Shown in pieces: positions 1-13,009 of a DNA stretch of 64,000 bases. Position 1 is the stretch's first letter. Each line of letters opens with the position of its first letter. The DNA is from Methanoplanus endosymbiosus. Its GTDB lineage: Archaea; Halobacteriota; Methanomicrobia; Methanomicrobiales; Methanomicrobiaceae. A program made the position numbers and the translations under genes. The notes beneath the pieces were generated by a model. It was not told the DNA's origin. It made no database searches and saw nothing but the letters and a program-made list of their open reading frames with translations. The stretch covers positions 3,050,935 through 3,114,934 of the forward strand of contig NZ_CP096115.1 of the NCBI RefSeq assembly GCF_024662215.1. Reading direction: 5' to 3'.

Positions 1-945
1 CTCAGGATTTTCACGCAGGTAGCCGACTGCGGCCTTTCCTGCGGCAAGTGTGAGCGGGTTTCCGCTGAATGTGCCTGCCTGATAGACAGGGCCGGACGGT
101 GCGACCATCTCCATTATCTCTCTTCTTCCGCCGAATATCCCAACCGGAAGTCCGCCTCCGGCTACTTTCCCAAGAGTCGTAATGTCAGGTTTGATGCCGA
201 ATTTTACCTGTGCACCACCGATTCCAAGGCGGTATCCGCAGATAACCTCGTCACAGATGAGAAGTACGCCGTTCTCCTCCGTAATTTTCCTGACTTCCTG
301 CAGATAACCTTTTTTTGGCAGAATCGGCCCTACATTGCCCATTACAGGTTCAAGTATGAAGGCGGCGATGTCGTTATTCTTTTCTATAAGTTCTGTTAAG
401 GATTCGGTGTCATTGTAGGGCACCTGTGCGGTGTGCTTTACTATATCTGCTATTACACCGGCAGAGTCAGGAACGCCCATCGTTGTTGCGCCTGATCCGG
501 CTTTTATCAGCACTCCGTCATGAGCTCCGTGAAATCCGCCTTCAATCTTGATTATGTCTTTTTTGCCGGAAAAACCCCTGGCAAGGCGGATTGCTGCCAT
601 AGTTGCCTCAGAACCGCTTGAGACAAAGCGGCACATATCAATGGACGGATGATCCGCTATAATCATCCGGGAGAGGTCCAGCTCAGATGGAGTTGGTGTG
701 CCATACAGCCACCCTTTTTCAATCTGCTCTGCAATTGCTGATTTTACAACCGGATTTACATGGCCGAGGATTAACGGGCCGTAGCCGAGGCAGCAGTCAA
801 TCAGTTCTTCGCCGTCTGCTGTCTTTAATTTTGATCCTTCTGCACTCTCCACATAGAATGGATATGGTTTTATTGCCCTTACCGGACTGCTGACTCCACC
901 GGGAATCAGCTTTTTTGCTTCTTCAAATAGTTCACTGCTTTTCAT
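1..945 (-). CDS. hemL: Glutamate-1-semialdehyde 2,1-aminomutase, 3' end outside window
   Basis: PLP enzyme that converts glutamate-1-semialdehyde to 5-aminolevulinate, the second committed step of C5-pathway tetrapyrrole synthesis. Reading leftward from the ATG at 945 gives 315 residues of a protein normally about 420 long, so the C-terminal quarter lies beyond position 1. The N-terminus contains the family motif GGVSSPVRA. The segment [17 protein letters not shown] is the PLP-phosphate region, and [12 protein letters not shown] at about residue 259 carries the lysine that forms the aldimine. The start codon overlaps the end of hemB by 14 bases, so it is translated from the same transcript as hemA and hemB. 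In a methanogen the product feeds F430, corrinoids and siroheme. Identification is firm; only the terminus is missing. Confidence 0.95.
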   Translation of the reverse strand, partial: MKSSELFEEAKKLIPGGVSSPVRAIKPYPFYVESAEGSKLKTADGEELIDCCLGYGPLILGHVNPVVKSAIAEQIEKGWLYGTPTPSELDLSRMIIADHPSIDMCRFVSSGSEATMAAIRLARGFSGKKDIIKIEGGFHGAHDGVLIKAGSGATTMGVPDSAGVIADIVKHTAQVPYNDTESLTELIEKNNDIAAFILEPVMGNVGPILPKKGYLQEVRKITEENGVLLICDEVICGYRLGIGGAQVKFGIKPDITTLGKVAGGGLPVGIFGGRREIMEMVAPSGPVYQAGTFSGNPLTLAAGKAAVGYLRENPE

Positions 946-1915
946 TTAGCCACCTCGCTGTATCTTCTGCAAAATATGTTATTATCAGGTCTGCCCCTGC
1001 CCTCTTGATTGCTATGAGACTTTCAAGAGCGACCTTTTTTTCATCAAGCCATCCGTTTGCCGCTGCGGCTTTGATCATTGAATATTCCCCGCTCACCTGA
1101 TAAGCGGCAAGGGGAAGTCCAAGCGTCTTTACTGACGATATTATGTCAAGGTAAAATCCAGCCGGTTTTACCATCAGTATGTCAGCACCTTCGTATAGGT
1201 CAGTTTCTGACTCAAAAAATGCCTCGCCTGGATTTTCGGGTGCCATCTGGTATGTCGATCTGTCTCCGAATGACATGCCGGAGTCTGCTGCATCCCTGAA
1301 CGGGCCGTAAAGTGCACTTGAGAATTTCGTTGAGTATGACATTATTGGTGTCTCAGTGAATCCTTCCAGGTCAAGTGCTTCTCTTATAGTTGCCACCATT
1401 CCGTCAAGCATGCAGGACGGGGCAATGATGTCTGCACCGGCCTTTGCCTGCGATACTGCAATCTTTGCCATCACTTCAAGTGATTCATCATTTAACAGGT
1501 CAGTTCCGCAGGGTGTATCTCCGATTATCCCGCAGTGCCCGTGGTCTGTATATTCGCAGGCGCAGGTGTCGGCTATTACAACCATCTCCGGGACTTCCTT
1601 TTTGATCTCCCTGACTGCCCTCTGGATAACTCCGTTCTCTGTCCAGCCGGAAGTTCCCTCTGAATCCTTATCTTTTGGGATTCCAAAGAGAATTATTGAT
1701 CTTATTCCGGCTGACTGAACTCTCTGTGCCACAATTCCTGCTGATGAGAGCGGGTATCTGTACTGTCCCGGCATTGATTCAATTGCTCTTTTTTCTTCGA
1801 TTGTCTCATCGAAGAAGAGCGGCATTACAAGGTCGTCCTTTGTAAGGACTGTCTCCTTAAACAAAGGCTGGATATGTCTCTTTCTCAGTCTTCTCAGTCT
1901 TCTTTGCGGGTACAT
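932..1915 (-). CDS. hemB: Porphobilinogen synthase (5-aminolevulinate dehydratase)
   Basis: Condenses two 5-aminolevulinate molecules to porphobilinogen in the cytoplasm. The 327-residue length is normal. Visible family features are the cysteine-rich metal site [12 protein letters not shown], the segment [10 protein letters not shown], the region [16 protein letters not shown] with one Schiff-base lysine, and [14 protein letters not shown] with the second. The arginine-rich start RRLRRLRK is typical. It overlaps hemA by 22 bases upstream and hemL by 14 bases downstream, which indicates strict co-transcription and translational coupling. Confidence 0.97.
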   Translation of the reverse strand: MYPQRRLRRLRKRHIQPLFKETVLTKDDLVMPLFFDETIEEKRAIESMPGQYRYPLSSAGIVAQRVQSAGIRSIILFGIPKDKDSEGTSGWTENGVIQRAVREIKKEVPEMVVIADTCACEYTDHGHCGIIGDTPCGTDLLNDESLEVMAKIAVSQAKAGADIIAPSCMLDGMVATIREALDLEGFTETPIMSYSTKFSSALYGPFRDAADSGMSFGDRSTYQMAPENPGEAFFESETDLYEGADILMVKPAGFYLDIISSVKTLGLPLAAYQVSGEYSMIKAAAANGWLDEKKVALESLIAIKRAGADLIITYFAEDTARWLNEKQ

Positions 1916-3165
1916 GTTCTTCCTCTTGTTATTGCCAGAACCAGATTTTCAGCTGATCTGATGTCACCCGATTCTGCACATCCTCTTACTGCTACCGTTG
2001 CATCGCTCAGCAGTTTTTTTACGAGGACTTTTGTTAAGTCGTCTATCACTTCGGAAACACTGTTCTCTGTTTTTCCTATTCTTGAGACTGCCCTGTCCCT
2101 CTCTCTGACTCTTATAGCCTCTGCCCATGTATGCAGGTCAGCGAGCGGTTCGTTTGCAGCCGCACGGTTGATGAGGGATATGAACTGCCTGTGCTCTTCG
2201 AGGAGAAATTTTTCGGCATTTTCAGCCTCTTTTCGCCTGAGCCTCATATTTTCATTGCTGACAGATTTAAGGTCATCAATTGTGAAGAGTTTTACACTAT
2301 TAATATCTCCGGCTTTCTCCTCAATGTCCCTTGGCTGTGCAATGTCTATTAAGATGAGCGGCCTTTTTGTTTCGTCAAGCGGCCAGCGGATCCTGTCCAG
2401 GGCCTCTTTCAGTGGTTCTGTTTTTATTACCGGATGAGGTGCTCCTGTGCATGAGATTACTACGTCTGATAGTGAGATGTAGTGGTAAAGTTCATCCATC
2501 ATTACGGCTTTGCCGCCGATCTCTTCGGCAAGGATTTTTGCCCGTTTAAATGTCCGGTTTGTAACATATATGGCTGTCAGCTCTTTTGCCGAGAGTGCCT
2601 GTGCAACCAGTTTTCCCATCTCTCCGCCCCCTACGACAAGGATGTGCTTTCCGGAGAGTGTGCCGATAAGTTCTTCTGCAAGTTTGACAGCCGCCGATCC
2701 GATTGAGACCGCGCCGTTGTTTATGTTTGTTCTCTTTCTGACTTCAATTCCGGCATGGACTGCCTTTGTAATGCAGAGGTCAAGGACAGGGCATGATGTG
2801 CCTGCCTCCTGCGCCTGTGCAAGGGATTTTCTGAGCTGTCCAAGAATCTGGTCCTCTCCGACTATCATGGAATCCATTCCGGCAGCAAGGTAGAGGAGGT
2901 GCTTTAAGGCCTCACATCCTTCTTTGAGCCAGAACCCGGTTCTTCCGTTATCTGTCAGGTAGTTTTTGAGGGTTTCTGCATCGCCCTGTACGAATATTTC
3001 TATTCTGTTGCATGTCTGAAGCAGCACTACTCCCTTGAAGTGCTCTCTTGCATTGTTCAGAAAGTCTGTCTCTTCTTCAAACCGGAATTTTTCCAGTTCT
3101 GAGATGTCAGAGTTGTGATGGGATATTCCTGCGAATGCAATATCTGTGTGCAGTTTGTATTTCAT
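1894..3165 (-). CDS. hemA: Glutamyl-tRNA reductase
   Basis: NADPH-dependent reduction of glutamyl-tRNA(Glu) to glutamate-1-semialdehyde, the entry step of the C5 pathway. The 423 residues match the family length. The motif LLQTCNRIEIF carries the catalytic cysteine that forms the thioester, followed by GEDQILGQLRK. The Rossmann-fold NADPH domain shows VVGGGEMGKLVAQAL and VTNRTFKRA, and a C-terminal helical dimerisation domain follows. Its ATG overlaps the end of the upstream siroheme-synthase-like gene by four bases. Gene order dehydrogenase-hemA-hemB-hemL is common in methanogens. Confidence 0.97.
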   Translation of the reverse strand: MKYKLHTDIAFAGISHHNSDISELEKFRFEEETDFLNNAREHFKGVVLLQTCNRIEIFVQGDAETLKNYLTDNGRTGFWLKEGCEALKHLLYLAAGMDSMIVGEDQILGQLRKSLAQAQEAGTSCPVLDLCITKAVHAGIEVRKRTNINNGAVSIGSAAVKLAEELIGTLSGKHILVVGGGEMGKLVAQALSAKELTAIYVTNRTFKRAKILAEEIGGKAVMMDELYHYISLSDVVISCTGAPHPVIKTEPLKEALDRIRWPLDETKRPLILIDIAQPRDIEEKAGDINSVKLFTIDDLKSVSNENMRLRRKEAENAEKFLLEEHRQFISLINRAAANEPLADLHTWAEAIRVRERDRAVSRIGKTENSVSEVIDDLTKVLVKKLLSDATVAVRGCAESGDIRSAENLVLAITRGRTCTRKED

Positions 3166-3896
3166 GCGAGGTATTTTCCGTGTATGTATTCTCTTGCAGA
3201 ATTTTTGTCCTTTTCGAGTTGTTCCCAGGCGGTTTTGTCACTGAGGATTTCTCTGATTATTCCGTTTCTCTCGCTTTGATCTTCAATTGTCTCTTTTAAG
3301 CGTTTTCTTGTCTCTTCCGTTATTTCGATCATTCCGTCAAGGTTTTTGAATTTTTCTTCAAGGAGTATTCTGATATGCCTTGAAATGCCGGGGCTTTTTC
3401 CTCCGGTTGTGACTGCGATTGTGTAGTTTTCGCCTTTAATAATTGAAGGAATTATTATGTCCCCCGGTTCTCCGTCTGCATTGTTGAACGGGATTTTTTC
3501 AGTCCGGCATATTTCGCCGATTTTATTATTGACTGATTTATCTGACGTTGCAGCAATTACAAGTGCAGAGTTTTGTATTATTTCAGAGATTTCTGTATTT
3601 TGATCGAATTTTTCTTTTTCTGTGCCGTATTTTTTATTCTGTGATTTTTTTTCCACTGAATTTTTGTCCATTGGAACTTTGTCCGGTGGATTTGAGTCCG
3701 TCTGTATGTCTGTTAATCCGGAGAGTTCTCTTTTCAGAAGTTTTGCCTGTATTGATTTGAATTCCGGAAGGAAACTTCCGCTTATTATTGTAAGTTCAGA
3801 TTCGCCTGAAAAATAGCCGGCTTTTCTGAATCCGACTTTCCCTCCGCCGAATATTGTAACCCTTTTTCCGGTAAAGTCATGGATCAGGGGTATCAT
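3162..3896 (-). CDS. Siroheme synthase-like precorrin-2 dehydrogenase with an insertion
   Basis: Probable precorrin-2 dehydrogenase/sirohydrochlorin ferrochelatase, acting at the branch from uroporphyrinogen III to siroheme. The N-terminus reads IPLIHDFTGKRVTIFGGGKVG, the dinucleotide-binding glycine motif of this family, and VIAATSDKSVNNKIGEICR and FNNADGEPGDIIIPSII follow as expected. Residues about 62-105 are a lysine, asparagine and aspartate-rich stretch interrupting the Rossmann domain between the two halves. Such proteins are usually about 200-220 residues, here 244, so this is a lineage-specific insertion. The C-terminus matches the helical part of the archaeal single-domain enzymes. 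It is the first visible gene of the tetrapyrrole operon and overlaps hemA by four bases. Confidence 0.85.
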   Translation of the reverse strand: MIPLIHDFTGKRVTIFGGGKVGFRKAGYFSGESELTIISGSFLPEFKSIQAKLLKRELSGLTDIQTDSNPPDKVPMDKNSVEKKSQNKKYGTEKEKFDQNTEISEIIQNSALVIAATSDKSVNNKIGEICRTEKIPFNNADGEPGDIIIPSIIKGENYTIAVTTGGKSPGISRHIRILLEEKFKNLDGMIEITEETRKRLKETIEDQSERNGIIREILSDKTAWEQLEKDKNSAREYIHGKYLA

Positions 3897-4330
3897 AAAT
3901 ATGATTTGATCGGGATATCTTTAAAATTTATTCATACTTTCCTGGTGGTTTTGTATGAACTGATCCGGGTAATATCTGTTTATGGTGAAGTTCTGAGTAT
4001 TGTCTTCTGCGCTGTACTGTGGAGGGGATATTTATCTGCCGTTTTTTTGATAATTTTCAGTTTCTCTATGAGATTTTTTGATCTTATTTCTATTTATTTT
4101 GCTGATTTCCAAATTTTTGGTTCCTGATAATTTTCGGTTCTGTCTGTTTATTTTTGGATTTATCTTTATATTGATGTCTTTTCTGATTTCCATTTGCTTT
4201 ATTTTAGTTTCCCGTTAATTTTTCTGATTCTGAAGTTAATTTCGACAGATTTATAAATTTCACCTGCTTATATTGTAGAGCACCACGGGTGCAAGGCACA
4301 AAAGCAACTGGTAATTTAGGAAATATTTGT
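3897..4330. promoter_or_regulatory. AT-rich intergenic region with probable tRNA promoter
   Basis: No convincing gene is seen. The stretch is very T-rich on the plus strand. A TATA-like box TTTATAAAT at 4250-4258 sits about 75 bases before the first tRNA-Gly, so transcription probably starts near 4280 and produces a short leader. That leader holds a small hairpin, GCACC/GGTGC, around 4280-4293. The tetrapyrrole operon must have its own promoter on the opposite strand, but no box could be chosen with confidence. Confidence 0.4.
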
Positions 4331-4402
4331 GCGCCGATAGTGTAGTGGTTATCACTAAGCGTTGCCAACGCTTAAACCCGAGTTCGAGTCTCGGTCGGCG
4401 CA
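4331..4402 (+). tRNA. tRNA-Gly (GCC), first copy
   Basis: Folds as a complete cloverleaf of 72 bases. The acceptor stem is GCGCCGA with TCGGCGC and discriminator A. The anticodon stem AAGCG/CGCTT encloses the loop TTGCCAA with anticodon GCC, and the T arm contains GTTCGAGTC. CCA is not encoded. An identical copy lies 68 bases downstream. Confidence 0.97.
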
Positions 4403-4470
4403 TCAGACAATACGTCCGAATACGGTATCTTCCGTTTTGTCAGTTAAATTTAATTCTGTTGATTTTTTGT

Positions 4471-4542
4471 GCGCCGATAGTGTAGTGGTTATCACTAAGC
4501 GTTGCCAACGCTTAAACCCGAGTTCGAGTCTCGGTCGGCGCA
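4471..4542 (+). tRNA. tRNA-Gly (GCC), second copy
   Basis: Base-for-base identical to the copy at 4331-4402, with the same GCC anticodon and no encoded CCA. The seven bases before it (TTTTTGT against AATTTGT-like context) are partly shared, suggesting tandem duplication. It is probably expressed from the same promoter at about 4250. Confidence 0.97.
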
Positions 4543-4579
4543 TATTATTATATATCCCTGAATCTCAGAGTGTATCTGA

Positions 4580-5158
4580 TTATTTACTGCTCTTATCAGA
4601 ATAAATAAATTTCAGGATTTCTTCTCCATCTGACGTATATTCCGTATTTTTTGTTTCCGCTGAATCTGCTTCATTGGCAAATGGTACAAATCCGTTCTTT
4701 TCAAGAACTTTTATTGACTGATTGTTTCCGGGTTCTGTATTTGCGATTATTTTCCCTGATAATCCTGAATATTTGGACCATCTGATCATTGCCCTTATTG
4801 CTTCTGTGGCATATCCTCTGTTCCGGAACTGTTCAATGACTGAATATCCAAGCTCATAATTTCCGTTTTCCTGTGATATGAATCCGCCGCTTCCAATGAG
4901 TGTTTTATGGGTCTTAACTCTGTTCTCTGCAGAAATATCTCTCATGACCCAGTAAAATGTATATATCTTCTCCTGCTTTGCGAGTTCAAAAAATAACTCA
5001 AGAACATCTCTGGTGACTGATTCATGTGGCCAGTTTTCCGGGATATATATATCTTTCAGGACATCGGGGATTTCTTTTTTCTCCAGCTCAAATTCAAATA
5101 TTTCAGCAGTTGCCGGGATAAGAAGGAGTCTTCCTGTTTGTATTTCGTTAAAATTCAT
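4580..5158 (-). CDS. GNAT-family N-acetyltransferase, RimJ/RimL type
   Basis: Predicted acetyl-CoA-dependent acetyltransferase of 192 residues. The opening TGRLLLIPATAEIFEFEL matches the start of the RimJ/RimL group that modifies protein N-termini or small molecules. The core NYELGYSVIEQFRNRGYATEAIRAMIRW contains the R-N-R-G-Y-A acetyl-CoA pyrophosphate loop, and NNQSIKVLEKNGFVPF is the usual conserved distal motif. The substrate cannot be deduced. It stands alone, converging on the tRNA-Gly pair. Confidence 0.88.
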   Translation of the reverse strand: MNFNEIQTGRLLLIPATAEIFEFELEKKEIPDVLKDIYIPENWPHESVTRDVLELFFELAKQEKIYTFYWVMRDISAENRVKTHKTLIGSGGFISQENGNYELGYSVIEQFRNRGYATEAIRAMIRWSKYSGLSGKIIANTEPGNNQSIKVLEKNGFVPFANEADSAETKNTEYTSDGEEILKFIYSDKSSK

Positions 5159-5315
5159 TTATTTTCCTCTGATTCTGTTATACTCTGTAATATTTGGTTG
5201 CGGATATGCTTCTTAATCTGAAAATTTCCGGGAATGCTGTGGAAAATGTCTGCTTAAAAGAAATTGGTGGTAAATATTTCTCCGCAGAAATTCCGGTTGT
5301 CAGAAAGCTCAGATA

Positions 5316-6434
5316 TTATCTCTGTCTTCTCTTTTTTTTATCGGCCAGTTTAATTTTTTTATCGGTGCCGGATAATATACCAATTTTCCGGAGTTCGGAG
5401 ACAATCATTGAAATTTCCTTATCAGTAAGTGTAATGTCGAATCCGGAGTTATCTTCTGTGTTTCTGATTGCTGTCTCATTAATTTCCTCTGCAAGTTCCT
5501 CTACTGGAATTCCATTATTCTCAGATACAACATCTAATAATCTGTAGATTATATGTTTTTTTATGCTGAGGTTCTTGATCAGCTGTATGGCTTCATCCTC
5601 ATCATAATCCAGTTCATATATCAGATCAATCAGTTCTTCATTATTGCAGTACAGGTGAACTGATGGGTCAATTTTAACAAGATATTTTGTTGTGAGTTCG
5701 TAGTGCATCTGCCTGACAATTTCTCCTGCCTGGAAGTCTTCCGGCAGATTCACTCTATGTAATGTTAAATTTATCTGTATATCTCCACTGTCAATTTCTT
5801 TTGGTGCGATATATCCCTCTTCAGATTTTTCGACAAATCCCTGCTCTATGAGCATATTGTAATATATGAACTCCGGAACTTCTATTTCATCAAGTGGATT
5901 ATCTATTAATTCTTGATCCTGCAATTTTTCAGTCTCTGCTAATTCAGCACTGCCTGGAGATTCGTTGTCAGATTCAGTATTTTTTGCTTCTGATAATTTT
6001 TTTGGTTCTTTAATATCGTCGTTTGTTACTGTCTCTTCTGTAGATTCTTCAGAATCGTCACTAAATTGTTCAATATAGGATTCATATTTTTCTTTGTAAA
6101 TTTTTAAGAAAAGTTCTTTTGATTCTTCTATATTTTCGTTTTTAAAAAGCACTTCTCCGGCATTCTGATTTTCAGTTATTTTATTAACATTTATTACTAT
6201 ATTCCTGAGCTGTTCTTTTGCACTTTCCAGGTCATTTTCAAGAATATAGTATTCAGAAGTTTCGGGTTCTTCAAGCCAGTTGATGATATCTTTTACTTTT
6301 CCTACCAGATTTTCTTCAATAATGCCTTCACTATATGTCTGTTTCTGAGCTTTGCAACCTTCCTTTTTAAGAAAATCAATAAATTCGGAAGCATCCTCTT
6401 CATCGTAAAAAGAAATTCTCTCTTCAAGTATCAT
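5316..6434 (-). CDS. Unrecognised acidic protein
   Basis: I do not recognise this 372-residue protein. It is strongly acidic. Residues about 1-125 look globular and helical, residues about 126-180 are a Glu/Asp/Ser/Asn-rich low-complexity linker, and residues about 185-350 form a second globular part with predicted helices. The last residues, KKKRRQR, are a basic tail that contrasts with the acidic body and could contact nucleic acid. There is no signal peptide or membrane segment. It is transcribed away from the rRNA operon. It may be restricted to methanogens; no function is offered. Confidence 0.75.
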   Translation of the reverse strand: MILEERISFYDEEDASEFIDFLKKEGCKAQKQTYSEGIIEENLVGKVKDIINWLEEPETSEYYILENDLESAKEQLRNIVINVNKITENQNAGEVLFKNENIEESKELFLKIYKEKYESYIEQFSDDSEESTEETVTNDDIKEPKKLSEAKNTESDNESPGSAELAETEKLQDQELIDNPLDEIEVPEFIYYNMLIEQGFVEKSEEGYIAPKEIDSGDIQINLTLHRVNLPEDFQAGEIVRQMHYELTTKYLVKIDPSVHLYCNNEELIDLIYELDYDEDEAIQLIKNLSIKKHIIYRLLDVVSENNGIPVEELAEEINETAIRNTEDNSGFDITLTDKEISMIVSELRKIGILSGTDKKIKLADKKKRRQR

Positions 6435-6680
6435 AATCAGGTTTATGTCTTTTTGGTGGAAATAAGTTTGTGGGATGTTTCCTGTTATCCGGAATTATTC
6501 AGGGGTTTGGCGGGTTATGCTGGAGTTATCCAAAATGAGATTTTATCATCACACTTTGTTGTAGATTTGCGCGATTGGGTGGTGGTGGTTGCTTTTAGGG
6601 GTGAAATTCAAATTCAATATTTTAATTTTCCGGTTTGGATCTGTTGGATATGTTCCAATAATTCTCACATTCACGAAGGG

Positions 6681-6790
6681 TTTATATGTGGCGACAGACA
6701 ACATTGTAAGGCCGAAGTATTACGGGAACAGACGCCTCAGGGTGGCTGTAACGTTTAATTCGGGAGTCCTGTGAGTTTTTTCACAGGGTG
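6681..6790 (+). ncRNA. Candidate small RNA or extra upstream rRNA promoter unit
   Basis: The 600 bases before the 16S gene have no protein gene. A TATA-like box TTTATATG at 6681-6688 is followed about 23 bases later by a GC-richer stretch (about 6710-6790). That stretch ends in a hairpin CCTGTGA (6768-6774) with TCACAGG (6781-6787) and a T-rich loop, and a pyrimidine-rich run follows near 6822-6840. GC enrichment in an AT-rich intergenic region plus a box at the right distance suggests a short stable RNA. It could instead be a distal promoter of the rRNA operon. It does not resemble 7S RNA or RNase P RNA. Confidence 0.3.
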
Positions 6791-6858
6791 GAAGTAAGCT
6801 AAGATGGATTCGCTGAGATATGCTTTCCTCTGCTTTTTGTAAATCGTAAAACAATGTG

Positions 6859-6867
6859 TTTATATAA
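6859..6867 (+). promoter_or_regulatory. TATA box of the rRNA operon
   Basis: TTTATATAA lies about 190 bases upstream of mature 16S, in the usual place for an archaeal rRNA promoter. Transcription would start near 6890, giving a leader that contains the 16S processing stem. Confidence 0.6.
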
Positions 6868-6949
6868 CAATAAATCTAACATTGTTACCTCGATTCTTAG
6901 ATGGAGAACCGAAAGCACCCGGATGGGGGTGTCGGTTCTGACGTTGGCA

Positions 6950-6985
6950 CTGACAATGCGGAAATTTGTTTAATAACCGCTAATT
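6950..6985 (+). other. 5' half of the 16S processing stem
   Basis: The 21 bases at 6965-6985 are exactly complementary to 8537-8557 beyond the 3' end of 16S. A further block, CACTGACAAT at 6950-6959, pairs with ATTGTCAGTG at about 8566-8575. Together they form the long helix that brackets 16S and is cut at a bulge-helix-bulge motif in archaeal pre-rRNA. Confidence 0.85.
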
Positions 6986-7047
6986 CCTTTTAGATAAACT
7001 AGTGAAATATCGATAGTGTGCCGAAGTGTAAGTACTTCAAACAATTA

Positions 7048-8516
<1,469 letters not shown>

Positions 8517-8595
8517 AACGAAATATCGTGAGGGGTAATTAGCGGTTATTAAACAAACTGTAAAATTGTCAGTGTTAACATAAACAAAAAGCAGA

Positions 8596-8668
8596 GGGCT
8601 CATAGCTCAGCTGGAAGAGCGCGGCGTTTGCAACGCCGAGGCCGGGGGTTCAAATCCCCCTGGGTCCA
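8596..8668 (+). tRNA. tRNA-Ala (UGC) in the 16S-23S spacer
   Basis: A 73-base cloverleaf with acceptor stem GGGCTCA/TGGGTCC and discriminator A. The anticodon stem CGGCG/CGCCG encloses TTTGCAA with anticodon TGC. CCA is not encoded. tRNA-Ala in this spacer is standard for euryarchaeal rRNA operons. Confidence 0.97.
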
Positions 8669-8814
8669 TAGCCGTTTTTTCGGAAACGGCTTTTCAATGC
8701 ACCCGTTGATGTGAATCGACGGGGAAGGGCTGAGAGTCAGTAAGGACTCTTTGAGGCCGTGTATAGGTATTCACACAACGACGTTAAATGGATTTTAACG
8801 GTTAAACCGATAAA

Positions 8815-11745
<2,931 letters not shown>

Positions 11746-11753
11746 CATTACTT

Positions 11754-11792
11754 AACCGTTAAAATCCAGACGAAATCGTTGTGTGAATGCCA
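11754..11792 (+). other. 3' half of the 23S processing stem
   Basis: TAACCGTTAAAATCC followed by CGTTGTGTGAATGCC is complementary to GGTATTCACACAACG and GGATTTTAACGGTTA at about 8767-8805. This is the long helix around 23S used for excision of pre-23S rRNA. Confidence 0.8.
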
Positions 11793-11850
11793 ATATGCCG
11801 GATAATTGCAGACAATAATTCAGGTTCATGACCTGATGTCCGGTCTGTGA

Positions 11851-11967
11851 TTGCGGCCATAGCGGCGGGGAAACACCCGGACTCATCTCGAACCCGGCAG
11901 TTAAGCCCGCCCACGTTGGGTGCTGTACTAAGATACGAGAGTTCTTGGGAACCACCTAACGCTGCAA
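11851..11967 (+). rRNA. rrf: 5S ribosomal RNA
   Basis: About 117 bases. The ends TTGCGGC and GCTGCAA pair. The internal segments ACACCCGGACTCATCTCGAA and CCGGCAGTTAAGCCC are the diagnostic 5S loop B and C regions. It is the last gene of the rRNA operon, and no tRNA follows it directly. Confidence 0.95.
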
Positions 11968-12051
11968 TTGCTCATGTGAGTGATTGTGTCTATTCTGAAA
12001 AGTTATTTTGTTAGTGTAAGCTGTTATTCTCCGACATTATGTCATTAAGCC

Positions 12052-12060
12052 TTTATAAAT
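12052..12060 (+). promoter_or_regulatory. TATA box before the methyltransferase gene
   Basis: TTTATAAAT lies 67 bases upstream of the GTG start at 12127 in an otherwise gene-free gap after 5S rRNA. It is well placed to drive that gene separately from the rRNA operon. Confidence 0.5.
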
Positions 12061-12126
12061 ATATTTATGCTGTCGATTGCTCATATTTGTAGCAATAGTT
12101 AAATATTTGAAAATCAGGTTTTAATT

Positions 12127-12768
12127 GTGATACCTGCATCTGATTATGATTCTGCTGAAAAAAAATGCCTCCCATACTGGAATGTTTTTTTTGATACCCT
12201 TCTTGAATTTATTCCGTGTGATTGTGAAAATATTCTGGAGCTGGCATCAGGAACTGGTTTTTTAACCGAAATTTTAGCTGCTGAATTTCCGGATTTGGAT
12301 ATAACGTGCCTTGATATTAACAGGGATTATATTGAATTTGCCCGTCGTAAAGAAAATCTTTCTGGAGTTAAGTTCATAACCGGAGATATGCGTGAATTTG
12401 TCTCTCACATAAAATATGATGCAATTTTAATTTCGCAGGCTCTGACATTTTTGAATGCTCATGACAGGCTGAAACTGGCAGGAAATATTTACCATATGCT
12501 CAATGACGGCGGCACATTTATTGCAGGTGATATCTTCAGTCCGGAAAGTTTGTTTGAAAGAGATCTCTACAAAAAATTGTGGATAACTTTTATGGTTAAA
12601 AACGGTTTTTCGCCTGAAGAGGCAAGTGATATGGTTGCTCCTCTTGACGATTACTGTCAGGGGAATACAGTCTCATCTTTTGAAGAAATACTTAATTCAG
12701 CTGGTTTTAGCCGGGTTATTGTTCCATACCGGAGAGAATATTATGGAATTGTTATTGCATATAAATGA
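12127..12768 (+). CDS. Class I SAM-dependent methyltransferase
   Basis: A 213-residue soluble protein with the Rossmann-type methyltransferase fold. Motif I is LELASGTGFLTEILA, the acidic ribose-binding strand is ITCLDINRDYIEFA, motif II is VKFITGDMREF, and later come YDAILISQAL and LNDGGTFIAGDIF. The small size and absence of extra domains leave the acceptor open. The start is a GTG at 12127, the only in-frame start that gives a full N-terminal helix. It stands alone, preceded by a TATA box and separated from the coenzyme M cluster by about 240 bases without a gene. Confidence 0.85.
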   Translation: MIPASDYDSAEKKCLPYWNVFFDTLLEFIPCDCENILELASGTGFLTEILAAEFPDLDITCLDINRDYIEFARRKENLSGVKFITGDMREFVSHIKYDAILISQALTFLNAHDRLKLAGNIYHMLNDGGTFIAGDIFSPESLFERDLYKKLWITFMVKNGFSPEEASDMVAPLDDYCQGNTVSSFEEILNSAGFSRVIVPYRREYYGIVIAYK

Positions 12769-13009
12769 TCTGCCCGGTGAAATGGAAGTCTGCTTCCGGA
12801 GGTATTTTTTAATTTCCGGATGAAATGTGAATATATTGAGATATTAGATCATTGACTGTCTCTTTTAAACGTCAGTTTTTTGGCTTGTAGTTCTTAATAA
12901 CGCTTTTCTCCTCATTTTTGGTATAATTATTTATTATTTTTTGTATCTTTGTCTTAATTAATTGTACAAAATTACAAACATTAATCTTTAAAACCAGCAA
13001 AAATAAGAT

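Noticed and set aside
1874-2437. Plus-strand frame of 187 codons opposite hemA
   Set aside because: It is a shadow of hemA. The minus-strand frame carries all glutamyl-tRNA reductase motifs.
4331-4542. Tandem tRNA-Gly copies as a possible integration site
   Set aside because: No integrase gene or element ends nearby; simple tandem duplication explains them.
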